A stretch of 64,000 nt of DNA, from NCBI GenBank assembly GCA_002748285.1, contig PDSA01000018.1:1-64000 (forward strand), in the 5' to 3' direction. Below, one piece after another: positions 28,015 through 37,922 of the stretch. Made by a program: the position numbers and the translations under genes. Within the stretch, counting starts at the first letter, position 1, and every line of letters begins with the position of its first letter. The DNA comes from Rhodobacterales bacterium (GTDB lineage: Bacteria > Pseudomonadota > Alphaproteobacteria > Rhodobacterales > Rhodobacteraceae). The notes under the pieces were generated by a model that was not told the origin of the DNA, did no database searches, and saw only the letters and a program-made list of their open reading frames with translations.

Positions 28015-29490
28015 TCAGTTGTCTTCGGTCTGGGGTTGTGGCGTGGTCGGTTCTGCCGCCGGAGGGGTGGTTTCAGGCGCTGGTGCCGGGGCAAAAGCAT
28101 CATTGATCCAGTTGCCGCTTTGCTGTTGCCCGTTGGCAAAGGTCATCACCCCTTGCCCCTGGCGCTTCCCGGCCACGAACATGCCCTCGTAAACATCGCC
28201 ATTGACGTAAACCGCGCGGCCCTTGCCATCGAATTTGCCATCCTTCCAGCCGCCACTATATTTAAACCCATCGGCCATGGTGATTTCCCCCTGACCCTCG
28301 CGCTTGCCGGCAACAAAGCCGCCGGTATAAACCGTGCCGTCCTGATAGGTGGCCACGCCCTGACCGTGGCGCTCGCCGGCTTTCCAGTCGCCGCTGTATT
28401 TATAGCCGTTGGGCTGCTCCAGATCGCCCTTGCCGTCAAAGCGCGCATCCTTGAACTGCCCCTGATAGATCAGCCCCGAGGTCGAACGGGTCACGCCCTG
28501 ACCCTCGATCACGCCTTCCACCCAGTTGCCCTCATACATGCCGCCATCGGGGTAGCTGATCTTGCCGGTGCCATGGGCGACATCGTTTTTGAACTGACCA
28601 CTGTAAACCGAGCCATCGGGGTAATTCAGCTGCCCCGTGCCTTCGATATGGCCGTTGGTCCAGTCTCCGTCATAGCTGTAGCCATCGGCGCTGGTGAATT
28701 TGCCCTGACCGTGGCGGGCATCGTTTTGGAAACCGCCCACATAAACGGCGCCATTGACATAGTCCATCCGCCCCGCGCCATGGCGTTTGCCATTGCTGAA
28801 CTGGCCCTTGTAAATGTCGCCATTGGGCAGGGTCATGGTGCCTTCGCCGTCGAATTGCCCGGCCTTCCAGCCGCCTTTGTAAACCAGCCCATCGGTGTTG
28901 GTCATCGTGCCGGTGCCTTCACGCAGCCCCTGATGCAAGGTGCCCTGATAAACCGATTTATCGGGGTAGACGATCTTGCCCTCGCCCTGTTTTACACCAT
29001 CGACCCACTCGCCCTGATAGACATAGCCATTGGGGCTCTTCATGGTGCCAACCCCGTGATGCAGGCCGTTTTGAAACCCGCCCTCATAGATCACGCCATT
29101 GGGGTAGATGCGGATGCCATTGCCGGTCATCTTGCCATCGGCCAGATCGCCTTCATAGCTGCCGCCATCGACAAATTCGATCTTGCCAAAGCCTTCGATC
29201 TTGCCGTTGACAAAACTGCCCTCGTAAATCACGCCGCTGGGAAACACCGCCCGCCCGGCGCCAGTCATTTCGCCATCGCGCCATTCGCCGTTATATTCGT
29301 AACCGTTGGGCATCCGATAGCTGCCGGTGCCGTGGCGTTTGCCATCCTTGAAGGTGCCTTCATAAAGGCCACCATCATCATATTGTTTGGTTTCGATTTC
29401 GCCGGCATTCTGGCCAAACCCGGCGCTGCTGGCGCTGGCCCAGATCAGAACTGTGGCGGTGGCGGTTTTCATGGCTTTGCTGAACAACAC
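28015..29490 (-). CDS. Secreted MORN-repeat protein
   Basis: 491 residues. A signal peptide (MKTATATVLIWASASSAGFGQ) is followed by about 18 consecutive MORN repeats of 23 residues with the form YxGxWxxGxxxGxGxxxxPNG, then a Pro/Thr/Ala-rich tail (APAPAPETTPPAAEPTT). MORN repeats form an elongated beta sheet. In eukaryotes they are often lipid- or protein-binding; in bacteria the role is mostly unknown. The start is GTG 29490, because CAGGGGGG lies just upstream, while ATG 29472 has no ribosome site. It is divergent from nadE. No enzymatic domain is present. Confidence 0.9.
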   Translation of the reverse strand: MLFSKAMKTATATVLIWASASSAGFGQNAGEIETKQYDDGGLYEGTFKDGKRHGTGSYRMPNGYEYNGEWRDGEMTGAGRAVFPSGVIYEGSFVNGKIEGFGKIEFVDGGSYEGDLADGKMTGNGIRIYPNGVIYEGGFQNGLHHGVGTMKSPNGYVYQGEWVDGVKQGEGKIVYPDKSVYQGTLHQGLREGTGTMTNTDGLVYKGGWKAGQFDGEGTMTLPNGDIYKGQFSNGKRHGAGRMDYVNGAVYVGGFQNDARHGQGKFTSADGYSYDGDWTNGHIEGTGQLNYPDGSVYSGQFKNDVAHGTGKISYPDGGMYEGNWVEGVIEGQGVTRSTSGLIYQGQFKDARFDGKGDLEQPNGYKYSGDWKAGERHGQGVATYQDGTVYTGGFVAGKREGQGEITMADGFKYSGGWKDGKFDGKGRAVYVNGDVYEGMFVAGKRQGQGVMTFANGQQQSGNWINDAFAPAPAPETTPPAAEPTTPQPQTEDN

Positions 29491-29627
29491 GGTGGCCCCC
29501 CTGACGGTGTTTGGATCGAGCCTAATTCAGCCAAACGCCCCTGACAACGAAATTTTCGGGGTAAACAAGGCTTTTCCTCGGGCGTAACTCTGGTAATAAC
29601 CGGGGGGATCAGCAATAAGGATATGTG

Positions 29628-31286
29628 ATGTCGGATCAATTTCGCCTGACACTGGCACAGCTTAACCCCACGGTGGGCGCACTTGCCGACAATGCGGCCA
29701 AAGCGCGGCTGGCCTGGCAACAGGGTAAACAGGCGGGGGCCGATCTGGTGGCGTTGCCGGAAATGTTCATCACCGGCTATCAGACACAGGATCTGGTGCT
29801 GAAACCGGCCTTTTATCAGGACGCCATGGCCCATATCGAACAGCTGGCCAAAGATTGCGCCGACGGTCCGGCACTGGCCATTGGCGGGCCGTATTTCGAC
29901 GGTGAACGCCTGTTTAACGCCTATTTCATCCTGCAAGGCGGCACCATCCGGCACCGGGCGCTGAAACATCATCTGCCTAATGAAACCGTGTTTGACGAGG
30001 TCCGGTTGTTTGCCTCGGCCGATCCGGGCGGGCCTTACAGCATTGGGGGTGTGCGCATTGGCAGCCCGATTTGCGAAGACGCCTGGTATGATGACGTCAC
30101 CGAAACTCTGGCCGAAACCGGGGCCGAGATTTTGCTGGTGCCCAATGGCTCGCCCTATTACCGCGACAAGCTGGATACCCGGATGAATGTGATGGTTGAG
30201 CGGGTGGTGGAAACCGAATTGCCGCTGATTTATCTGAACATGGTCGGCGGGCAGGATGATCAGGTGTTTGATGGCGCCTCTTTCGTGCTGAACCCGGGCG
30301 GAGAGCTCGCCCTGCTGCTGCCCCCCTTTGCCGAAACCGTGGCGCATGTGGATTTTGAGCGCGGGGCACAGGGTTGGCGGGCCCGCAAAGGCGTGCTGAC
30401 CGAGCAGCCGGATCATTGGGAGCAAGACTATCAGGCCATGGTGCTGGGCTTGCGCGATTACATGGGCAAAACCGGCTTTGGCAAGGTGCTGCTGGGCATG
30501 TCTGGCGGGATTGACAGTGCGCTGGTGGCGGCCATCGCCTGTGATGCGCTGGGGGCCGAAAATGTGCGCTGTGTGATGCTGCCCTCTGAATATACCTCTC
30601 AGGCGTCGCTGGATGATGCCAGGGAAATCGCCGAAAATCTGGGCTGTCGCTATGATTTCGTGCCGATCTCTCAGGGGCGGGCGGCGATCACCGACACGCT
30701 GGCACCGCTGTTTGAAGGCACCCAGCCGGGGTTGACCGAGGAAAACATCCAATCGCGGCTGCGGGGGCTGTTGCTGATGGCCCTGTCCAATAAATTTGGC
30801 GAAATGCTGTTGACCACGGGCAATAAATCCGAAGTCGCCGTGGGCTATGCCACGATTTATGGCGATATGGCGGGGGGGTATAACCCGTTGAAAGACCTCT
30901 ATAAAACCCGGGTGTTTCAGACCTGCCGCTGGCGCAATCGCAACCGGCGCGACTGGATGTGTGGCCCAGAGGGCGAGATCATCCCGGATCGGGTGATCGA
31001 CAAACCCCCCAGCGCCGAGCTGCGGGAAGATCAGCGCGATGATGACAGCCTGCCCCCTTACGAGGTGCTGGACGCGATCCTGACCGGGCTGGTGGATGAG
31101 GAAAAATCAGTAGCAGAGCTGGTCGCGGCGGGGTTTGAGCGTGCGGTGGTGAAAAAGGTCGAGCATCTGCTTTATATCAGCGAATATAAACGCTTTCAGT
31201 CCGCCCCGGGGCCACGGCTGAGCAAACGCAGTTTCTGGCTGGACCGGCGTTACCCGATCATCAACCGCTGGCGCGATCAGGGCTGA
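29628..31286 (+). CDS. nadE: Glutamine-dependent NAD+ synthetase
   Basis: 552 residues in two domains. The nitrilase-type glutaminase (1-250) has the Glu of LPEMFITGY, Lys of LKHHLPNE and Cys of SPICEDAWYD. The NAD synthase domain has the ATP-pyrophosphatase loop MSGGIDSALVAA and TTGNKSEVAVGYATIYGDMAGG. It amidates deamido-NAD to NAD, the last step of the pathway. ATG 29628 with AAGGA six bases upstream is chosen over GTG 29625. Complete; no lesion. Confidence 0.96.
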   Translation: MSDQFRLTLAQLNPTVGALADNAAKARLAWQQGKQAGADLVALPEMFITGYQTQDLVLKPAFYQDAMAHIEQLAKDCADGPALAIGGPYFDGERLFNAYFILQGGTIRHRALKHHLPNETVFDEVRLFASADPGGPYSIGGVRIGSPICEDAWYDDVTETLAETGAEILLVPNGSPYYRDKLDTRMNVMVERVVETELPLIYLNMVGGQDDQVFDGASFVLNPGGELALLLPPFAETVAHVDFERGAQGWRARKGVLTEQPDHWEQDYQAMVLGLRDYMGKTGFGKVLLGMSGGIDSALVAAIACDALGAENVRCVMLPSEYTSQASLDDAREIAENLGCRYDFVPISQGRAAITDTLAPLFEGTQPGLTEENIQSRLRGLLLMALSNKFGEMLLTTGNKSEVAVGYATIYGDMAGGYNPLKDLYKTRVFQTCRWRNRNRRDWMCGPEGEIIPDRVIDKPPSAELREDQRDDDSLPPYEVLDAILTGLVDEEKSVAELVAAGFERAVVKKVEHLLYISEYKRFQSAPGPRLSKRSFWLDRRYPIINRWRDQG

Positions 31287-31340
31287 GGTGGTCGCGCCGT
31301 TTGGGACATAAATCGCAAGCCTTGTGGGGGAGGGGTGCCG

Positions 31341-31751
31341 TTACTCCCCGGCCTCTTTCTTCATCCGTTCCGCCTTTTTGCGCACCAGAACCGTGCGCAG
31401 ATCATGCATGGCCATCAGCAGCGGGTTGGTGATTTCTTCCAGCTGATCATCCCCGGCCTTGGATTGCGCCCATTGCGTGGTCAGGTTCAGATGATCTACC
31501 GTGCGGTGAATATCGTCGATGTCACGCAGTGCCAGCAGGGCGCGGCGCTGTTGCATCCAGTCTTCAATCGCGGCGCAGTCGGCTTCGGACAGGGTGCGGT
31601 CGCCATGGGGTTTATACTGGCCGGTCTTGATGTTGATCACCGCGATCTGGTCCATCTCGATCCGCCGCTTGCGGTTTTCAGCATCCACCCGAAACACCAC
31701 AGCGCCGTTTTCGCGCACCCGGAAATAGTATTCTGGCAGTTCCATTGTCAT
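31341..31751 (-). CDS. Conserved hypothetical protein (about 136 aa)
   Basis: A soluble 134-136-residue protein beginning MELPEYYFRVRENGAVVFRVD and containing a charged helical C-terminus (VRKKAERMKKEAGE). I do not recognise a named domain. It lies 10 bp downstream of the aspartate aminotransferase gene on the same strand, so the two are probably cotranscribed. M1 (31751) or M3 (31745) may be the start. Confidence 0.65.
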   Translation of the reverse strand: MTMELPEYYFRVRENGAVVFRVDAENRKRRIEMDQIAVINIKTGQYKPHGDRTLSEADCAAIEDWMQQRRALLALRDIDDIHRTVDHLNLTTQWAQSKAGDDQLEEITNPLLMAMHDLRTVLVRKKAERMKKEAGE

Positions 31752-31761
31752 GGCTCCGTGT

Positions 31762-33021
<1,260 letters not shown>

Positions 33022-33052
33022 TCAAGCGCTTTGCATAAGGAATGAGGGAAAT

Positions 33053-33469
33053 ATGACCGACAACCAGAGCGATGAGGACATCGGTGCCGATGGGGATTGG
33101 TTCACCGATGAACACGCCACCTTTGGCGATCGCGTGGTGGCCGCCCGGCAGGCGATGGGCTGGGCGCAAAACGATCTGGCCCGGCAGCTCGGGGTCAAGC
33201 TGAAAACCGTGCAGAGCTGGGAAGATGACCTATCCGAGCCCCGCGCCAACAAGGCGCATATGCTGGCCGGGGTTCTGAACATCTCGCTGGCTTGGCTGCT
33301 GACGGGCGAGGGGCTGGGCATCACGGATCCCGATCAGCCCAGCGTGCCGGCGCAGGTGAAAGAGGTTCTGGCCCAGATGCGTCAGCTGCGGGCGCAGATC
33401 GCCGGGCGGCTGGATCAGCTGGCGGTGCTGGAAAAACGGTTAAGTGATTTGCTGACGGAGGGGCTGTGA
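33053..33469 (+). CDS. XRE-family helix-turn-helix regulator
   Basis: 138 residues. The Cro/CI-type HTH lies at about residues 22-75 (VVAARQAMGWAQNDLARQLGVKLKTVQSWE). A short coiled-coil C-terminus follows (VKEVLAQMRQLRAQIAGRLDQLAVLEKRL), probably for dimerisation. The start is ATG 33053 with GAGGGA before it. Its stop overlaps the sdhE start (TGATG), so the two are coupled. Target genes are unknown; no operator was recognised. Confidence 0.88.
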   Translation: MTDNQSDEDIGADGDWFTDEHATFGDRVVAARQAMGWAQNDLARQLGVKLKTVQSWEDDLSEPRANKAHMLAGVLNISLAWLLTGEGLGITDPDQPSVPAQVKEVLAQMRQLRAQIAGRLDQLAVLEKRLSDLLTEGL

Positions 33470-33729
33470 TGACAGAAGCAACAAAAACCCGGCTGAAGCG
33501 GCTGAAAATGCGGTCCTGGCGGCGCGGGACCAAGGAAATGGACCTCGTTCTGGGCCCGTTCAGTGATACCGAGCTGGCCAAGCTGGAGCCAGAGCAGATC
33601 GCGCTCTATGACCAGATGCTCAATGAAAATGACCATGATCTTTACGGCTGGGTCGCCGGCCACATTCCCACGCCCGCGCCTTATCTTGATTTGATCACCC
33701 GGATCAACAAGCACGCATTCGGCCGATAG
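33469..33729 (+). CDS. sdhE: Succinate dehydrogenase flavinylation factor SdhE
   Basis: 86 residues, with the family signature RGTKEMDL (the RGxxE motif that contacts SdhA) inside a small helical bundle. SdhE promotes covalent FAD attachment to SdhA. Length is normal. The start ATG 33469 overlaps the stop of the XRE gene by one base; the earlier GTG in the track is unlikely. Confidence 0.92.
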   Translation: MTEATKTRLKRLKMRSWRRGTKEMDLVLGPFSDTELAKLEPEQIALYDQMLNENDHDLYGWVAGHIPTPAPYLDLITRINKHAFGR

Positions 33730-33886
33730 CCCAAAGGGGCTGCGGGGGGATTTGCTGCGCATCCGGGGTATTTTCCGGCGTGGTTTACGGGAAATCTCGG
33801 TCTTTTGCCATGAAAACACCCGTAGCACCCTTCCATCCGGGCTTTATGTGCCATAATTGAGAGGGCACATCTATAAAGGCGGTGCG

Positions 33887-35032
33887 ATGTCATTTTTTAA
33901 GAAGCTGAAAAACCGGTTGAGCAAGTCCTCGTCCAAATTGGAGCAGGGGCTGGAGGACATTGTTGCCGATGGCGGCACACAAGAGCAAGTCGAACCACCC
34001 GAGCCGCAAACGGTACCTGTTTCGGATGAAACGCCTGCTGCGTCCCTTCCCGAGGTAGAGGAAACCGTCACGCCCAAGGACACCGAGACCGCCGCGCCCG
34101 AGGTAAAGAAACCCGGGCTGATCGGGCGGTTGATGGGGCAAAAGAGCCCTGAGCCATCCGGGCAAAGCGCTGCCAAACCCGCCCCCAAACCGGTGACCCG
34201 GCGCAGTCTGGATGACGATATGCTCGAGCAGATCGAAGAGCTGCTGATCACCGCCGATATGGGGGTGGATACTGCGCTGCGGGTCACTGCCAATATGGCC
34301 GAGGGGCGTTTTGGCAAGAAAATGTCCACCGCCGAAATCCAGCGCCTGCTGGCGGCTGAAATCACCCGGATCATGGAGCCCGTGGCCAAGCCCCTGCCGC
34401 TCTATGCCGAGAAGCCTCAGGTGGTGCTGGTGGTCGGGGTCAATGGCTCGGGCAAGACCACCACGATTGGCAAGCTGGCCAGCCAGTTCAAGGCTGCCGG
34501 CAAGAATGTGGTGATTGCCGCCGGGGATACCTTTCGCGCCGCAGCGGTTGAGCAGTTGCAGGTTTGGGGTCAGCGCGCCGATGTGCCGGTTTTGACGGCG
34601 GCTGAAGGCTCGGACCCGGCCTCTTTGGCGTTCGAGGCAATGGGCAAGGCGCAGGAAGAGGGTGCTGATCTGTTGATGATCGACACCGCCGGGCGGCTGC
34701 AAAACCGCGCCGATCTGATGGAGGAACTGGCCAAGATCGTGCGGGTGATCAAGAAAAAAGACCCAACCGCGCCGCACAACACGCTGCTGGTGCTGGATGC
34801 GACCACGGGGCAGAATGCGTTAAATCAGGTCAAGGTGTTTCAGGAGATTTCCGAGGTTTCCGGTCTGGTAATGACCAAGCTGGACGGCACCGCCAAGGGC
34901 GGCGTTCTGGTGGCGCTGGCGGATAAATTCGGCCTGCCGATCCATGCGATCGGGGTGGGCGAGCAGATTGATGATCTGGACGCGTTTGACCCGACCGATT
35001 TTGCGCAGGCTCTGACCGGGCTGGAGGAGTGA
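33887..35032 (+). CDS. ftsY: Signal recognition particle receptor FtsY
   Basis: 381 residues. An N-terminal Lys-rich amphipathic stretch (MSFFKKLKNRLSKSSSK) is followed by an acidic A-domain rich in Glu/Pro (about 20-100), then the NG domain. The GTPase motifs are G1 GVNGSGKTTTIGKLA, DTFRAAAVEQL, G3 DTAGRLQN and G4 TKLDGTAKGG. It receives SRP-ribosome complexes at the membrane. ATG 33887 is preferred over the track start 33857. Together with the DMT gene and yciB it forms a plus-strand group. Confidence 0.96.
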   Translation: MSFFKKLKNRLSKSSSKLEQGLEDIVADGGTQEQVEPPEPQTVPVSDETPAASLPEVEETVTPKDTETAAPEVKKPGLIGRLMGQKSPEPSGQSAAKPAPKPVTRRSLDDDMLEQIEELLITADMGVDTALRVTANMAEGRFGKKMSTAEIQRLLAAEITRIMEPVAKPLPLYAEKPQVVLVVGVNGSGKTTTIGKLASQFKAAGKNVVIAAGDTFRAAAVEQLQVWGQRADVPVLTAAEGSDPASLAFEAMGKAQEEGADLLMIDTAGRLQNRADLMEELAKIVRVIKKKDPTAPHNTLLVLDATTGQNALNQVKVFQEISEVSGLVMTKLDGTAKGGVLVALADKFGLPIHAIGVGEQIDDLDAFDPTDFAQALTGLEE

Positions 35033-35106
35033 GCGCGGTCTCTCATTTTAAAGGTTTTGCCCATGGCTCTGCACTGTAACCGATTGATTTTCACCGGCAC
35101 AAAGAA

Positions 35107-36012
35107 ATGAGCGCCTGGCTGCTGTCGATCCAAGGCACGGCCTTTGGGTCTCAGATTGCGATGGGGCTGGCGCTGTGTTCGGCGTTGCTACATGCCGCCT
35201 TCGGAGCACTGCAAAAGGGGCGTCATGACCCTTGGCTCTCGCGCGGGGTGATTGATTTTTCCTATGGGGTGATGGCGCTGCCTTTTGTGATCTTTGTGGT
35301 GCCGTTTCCCCAGCCGCATATGTGGCCGATCTTTGTGATGGTGTTCCTGATTCACTGTCTTTACAAATACTTGCAGGGCATGGCCTATGCGCGGGGGGCT
35401 TATACGGTGGTCTATCCGCTGGTGCGGGGCACGGGGCCGCTCTTTGCGGTGATCGGGGCGTATTTCCTGCTGGATGAACGGCTGAGCTGGGTGCAATGGA
35501 GCGGCATTCTGGTGCTGGTGCTGGCGATTTACGGGCTGGCGGGATATAATCTGCGCTATCTGACGGTGGGGCGCGACACCCTGAAACCGGCGCTGATTTT
35601 TGCGTTTCTGACCGGGGTGATGGTGGCGGCCTATACCACTTATGATGCTTATGGCATCCGGGCCAGCGCCGATCCGTTCACCTTTCTGGCGTGGTTTTTC
35701 ATGATTGACGGGCTGATCTTCATGCCGCCGGTTGCGGCGCTGCGCTGGTATCATATGCTGAACCGCCCGGCGCTGGGGCCGCTGATGCTGCGCGGGGCGA
35801 TGGGCGGGGTGATTGCCTATCTTAGCTTCGGCGCCGTGATTTTGGCCACCTATCTGGACAGCGTCGGTCAGGCGGTGGTGCTGCGGGAAACCTCGACGGT
35901 GTTTTCGGCGCTGATCGGGGCGCTGGTGCTGAAAGAGCATATCGGCTGGCGGCGTTTTGTGCTTATGGCATTGATTGCGCTGGGCGCTGTGATAGTGGGA
36001 GTGGGCAAGTAA
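35107..36012 (+). CDS. DMT-superfamily (EamA-type) transporter
   Basis: 301 residues with ten predicted membrane helices in two EamA halves; each half ends in the typical helix pair (VYPLVRGTGPLFAVIGAYFLLDERL; VLRETSTVFSALIGALVLKEHI). Members export amino acids, nucleotides or other metabolites; no substrate can be assigned. It stands between ftsY and yciB, an order frequent in relatives, with 18 bp to yciB. Confidence 0.9.
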   Translation: MSAWLLSIQGTAFGSQIAMGLALCSALLHAAFGALQKGRHDPWLSRGVIDFSYGVMALPFVIFVVPFPQPHMWPIFVMVFLIHCLYKYLQGMAYARGAYTVVYPLVRGTGPLFAVIGAYFLLDERLSWVQWSGILVLVLAIYGLAGYNLRYLTVGRDTLKPALIFAFLTGVMVAAYTTYDAYGIRASADPFTFLAWFFMIDGLIFMPPVAALRWYHMLNRPALGPLMLRGAMGGVIAYLSFGAVILATYLDSVGQAVVLRETSTVFSALIGALVLKEHIGWRRFVLMALIALGAVIVGVGK

Positions 36013-36030
36013 CATGAGAAAGAGCCGGAT

Positions 36031-36636
36031 ATGAATGATGCGCAAAAGATCAACCCGATGCTGAAACTGCTGCTCGATCTGGGGCCATTGGTGGTGTTTT
36101 TTGTCACCTATAGCCGCTGGAAAGATCAGATATTCAGCTTTGGCGGCACTGAATATAGCGGCTTTATCGTGGTGACGGCGCTTTTCGTGCCGCTCTTGGT
36201 GCTCAGCACGTTTGTGCTGTATCGGCTGACCGGGAAAATTTCTGCCATGCAGGTCATCACTCTGGTGGTTGTGGTGGTGTTTGGTGGGCTTTCCGTGTGG
36301 TTCAATGATGAACGGTTTTTCAAGATGAAACCGACGATCATCTATCTGCTGTTTGCCGGGATTCTGGGGTTTGGCCTGCTGCGGGGGAAAAGCTATTTGC
36401 AGCTGGTGATGGAGGATGCCATGCCACTGCAACCACAGGGCTGGATGATTTTGACCAAACGTCTGGCGCTGCTGTTTGCTGGGCTGGCGCTGGCTAATGA
36501 GGTGGTGTGGCGCAGCATGTCGACGGATGTTTGGGTGAATTTCAAAGTGTTTGGACTGACGGCGGTGATGTTTGTGTTCTTTATGCTGCAAGGCAAATTG
36601 ATGCGTGATTATGCGGTTGAAGGTGAGGATATCTGA
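36031..36636 (+). CDS. yciB: Inner-membrane-spanning protein YciB (IspZ, septation protein A family)
   Basis: 201 residues with five to six membrane helices: the start LLLDLGPLVVFFVTYSRW is the family block, as is PTIIYLLFAGILGFGLLRGKSYLQLVMEDAMPL. YciB links cell envelope synthesis and division proteins in E. coli. Length and motifs are normal. A small palindrome (36716-36730) lies between its stop and the convergent folE2. Confidence 0.9.
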   Translation: MNDAQKINPMLKLLLDLGPLVVFFVTYSRWKDQIFSFGGTEYSGFIVVTALFVPLLVLSTFVLYRLTGKISAMQVITLVVVVVFGGLSVWFNDERFFKMKPTIIYLLFAGILGFGLLRGKSYLQLVMEDAMPLQPQGWMILTKRLALLFAGLALANEVVWRSMSTDVWVNFKVFGLTAVMFVFFMLQGKLMRDYAVEGEDI

Positions 36637-36715
36637 GCTTTTGGCTCGGCAGCCTGACTGATGTGTTGGCAAGGTGTTGCCAGAGTCCCCCAGAAAATTC
36701 GAATTATCTGGACAT

Positions 36716-36730
36716 AATTCTTGAAGAATT
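36716..36730. terminator. Small palindrome between convergent yciB and folE2
   Basis: AATTCTT-G-AAGAATT followed by TTTGC on the plus strand. The stem is AT-only, so it is at best a weak terminator. Confidence 0.3.
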
Positions 36731-36736
36731 TTGCTG

Positions 36737-37840
36737 CTAGCCGATATGGAACAGAGTGTTAAACAGCTTGGGATCCAGACTTTCGGCCACAAAACTGTCG
36801 CCCTCGGTCAGGATGCTGACCGCATCATGGCTGTGCAGGCTCTCCTGATGGCTGGCAATCACTCGAAAATCCGCGATCCGCTCATCGGCTTGCAGCTTTT
36901 GCGCAAACAGCCGGGCGGCGTCTTCAACAAAAATCGGATGGGCGGCGTTGAGTTCGGCAAAGGCTTGTTCGTCTTCGCGTTTGACCATCACTTGCGTTTC
37001 TGTCGGCACCGCCGCCCGGCAGATGTCGATCAAATCTTCAAACCACAGCCGATCTTCGCCGGGAATGGTTTGCACCGAGATCCGCGCCACCGAGCGTTGC
37101 GAATGTGGGGTGGCCAGTTGCCCGCGGGTTTGCCGGGCATGTTCCGCCAGCTCCAGCGAGCAGGGGCAGGTCGAGGAATAGACGTAATCCAAATGGATAA
37201 ACCGCTGCACCACCCCGCCCTTTTCCACCAGCTCCAGTGCAATATCGTAATACTGATACCCCGACAGCCCCGAACGCAGAGACTGGGTTTTCAACGGAAA
37301 CGAAAACCGCATCTGGATGCGGGCGTCAAAGCTGTCCAGATCGCTTTTATAATCATTCAGCGCCGCCGTAATCACCGCAAAGCTGAAAGTCTTTTCCGCA
37401 TGGGCGTAAAATGTGCGCATGATCCGCGACATGTTGATGCCCTTCTTTTCCGCCTCAAGGCTGACCGTGCCAGTGACCGACGTCTCCAGCCGCAGATCCC
37501 CGCCATCGCGCGAATGAAAGCGGATCGGCAGGCGAAAATTGGAAATTCCCACATGCTGGATCAGCCTTTTATCGCCCTTGATCAGGCTTTCGGGCCCGTT
37601 TTGCAGATCGGGCAGCGAAGCCTTATAGGCTTCATCCACAGTGAATTCCTCTGGGTAAGCCCGGGCCAGCGCCGGATAGTTCGAGACCTGGCGATCGGGC
37701 AACAGCCGCGAAATCGCCGGGTCCAGCTGTGCCACTTCCAAAGCCGAGACCGAACCCGCCCATTTGCGCAGCTTCTTTAACGCCTTTTCGGCCTTTTTGC
37801 GGGCTTTTGCCGCGTGCTTATCTGCGGGCTGGCTGTTCAT
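36737..37840 (-). CDS. folE2: GTP cyclohydrolase FolE2 (type IB)
   Basis: Makes 7,8-dihydroneopterin triphosphate, the first folate precursor, in place of zinc-dependent FolE. 367 residues; the active-site Cys lies in YSSTCPCSLEL, with IQHVGISNFRLPIRF and MSRIMRTFYAHAEKTF as family blocks. ATG 37840 (MNSQPADKHAAK) has AAGG upstream; the longer track ORF is not supported. FolE2 is often Zur-controlled, but no Zur box was recognised. It follows metZ by 82 bp on the same strand and may be read from it. Confidence 0.93.
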   Translation of the reverse strand: MNSQPADKHAAKARKKAEKALKKLRKWAGSVSALEVAQLDPAISRLLPDRQVSNYPALARAYPEEFTVDEAYKASLPDLQNGPESLIKGDKRLIQHVGISNFRLPIRFHSRDGGDLRLETSVTGTVSLEAEKKGINMSRIMRTFYAHAEKTFSFAVITAALNDYKSDLDSFDARIQMRFSFPLKTQSLRSGLSGYQYYDIALELVEKGGVVQRFIHLDYVYSSTCPCSLELAEHARQTRGQLATPHSQRSVARISVQTIPGEDRLWFEDLIDICRAAVPTETQVMVKREDEQAFAELNAAHPIFVEDAARLFAQKLQADERIADFRVIASHQESLHSHDAVSILTEGDSFVAESLDPKLFNTLFHIG

Positions 37841-37922
37841 CTTGCCGTCCTTGCCATTGTCTGCCGTTTCCTGAAACGGGATTTGGCCGCCCCTTAGCAA
37901 ATATCTGCGACCAATAACAACT

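Noticed and set aside
28015-29490. MORN region as a DNA tandem repeat array or CRISPR
   Set aside because: The 69-bp period is a protein repeat with degenerate DNA; units are not identical and no spacers are present.
27760-29544. 594-aa plus-strand ORF opposite the MORN gene
   Set aside because: Periodic sequence comes from the MORN repeats read on the other strand.
30860-31100. Possible lesion in nadE near RVFQTCRWRN
   Set aside because: The segment matches the normal family C-terminal region and the frame is continuous, so the gene is intact.
35188-36792. 534-aa minus-strand ORF opposite the DMT transporter and yciB
   Set aside because: Composition is typical of an antisense reading (His/Gln runs) and it crosses two real membrane-protein genes.
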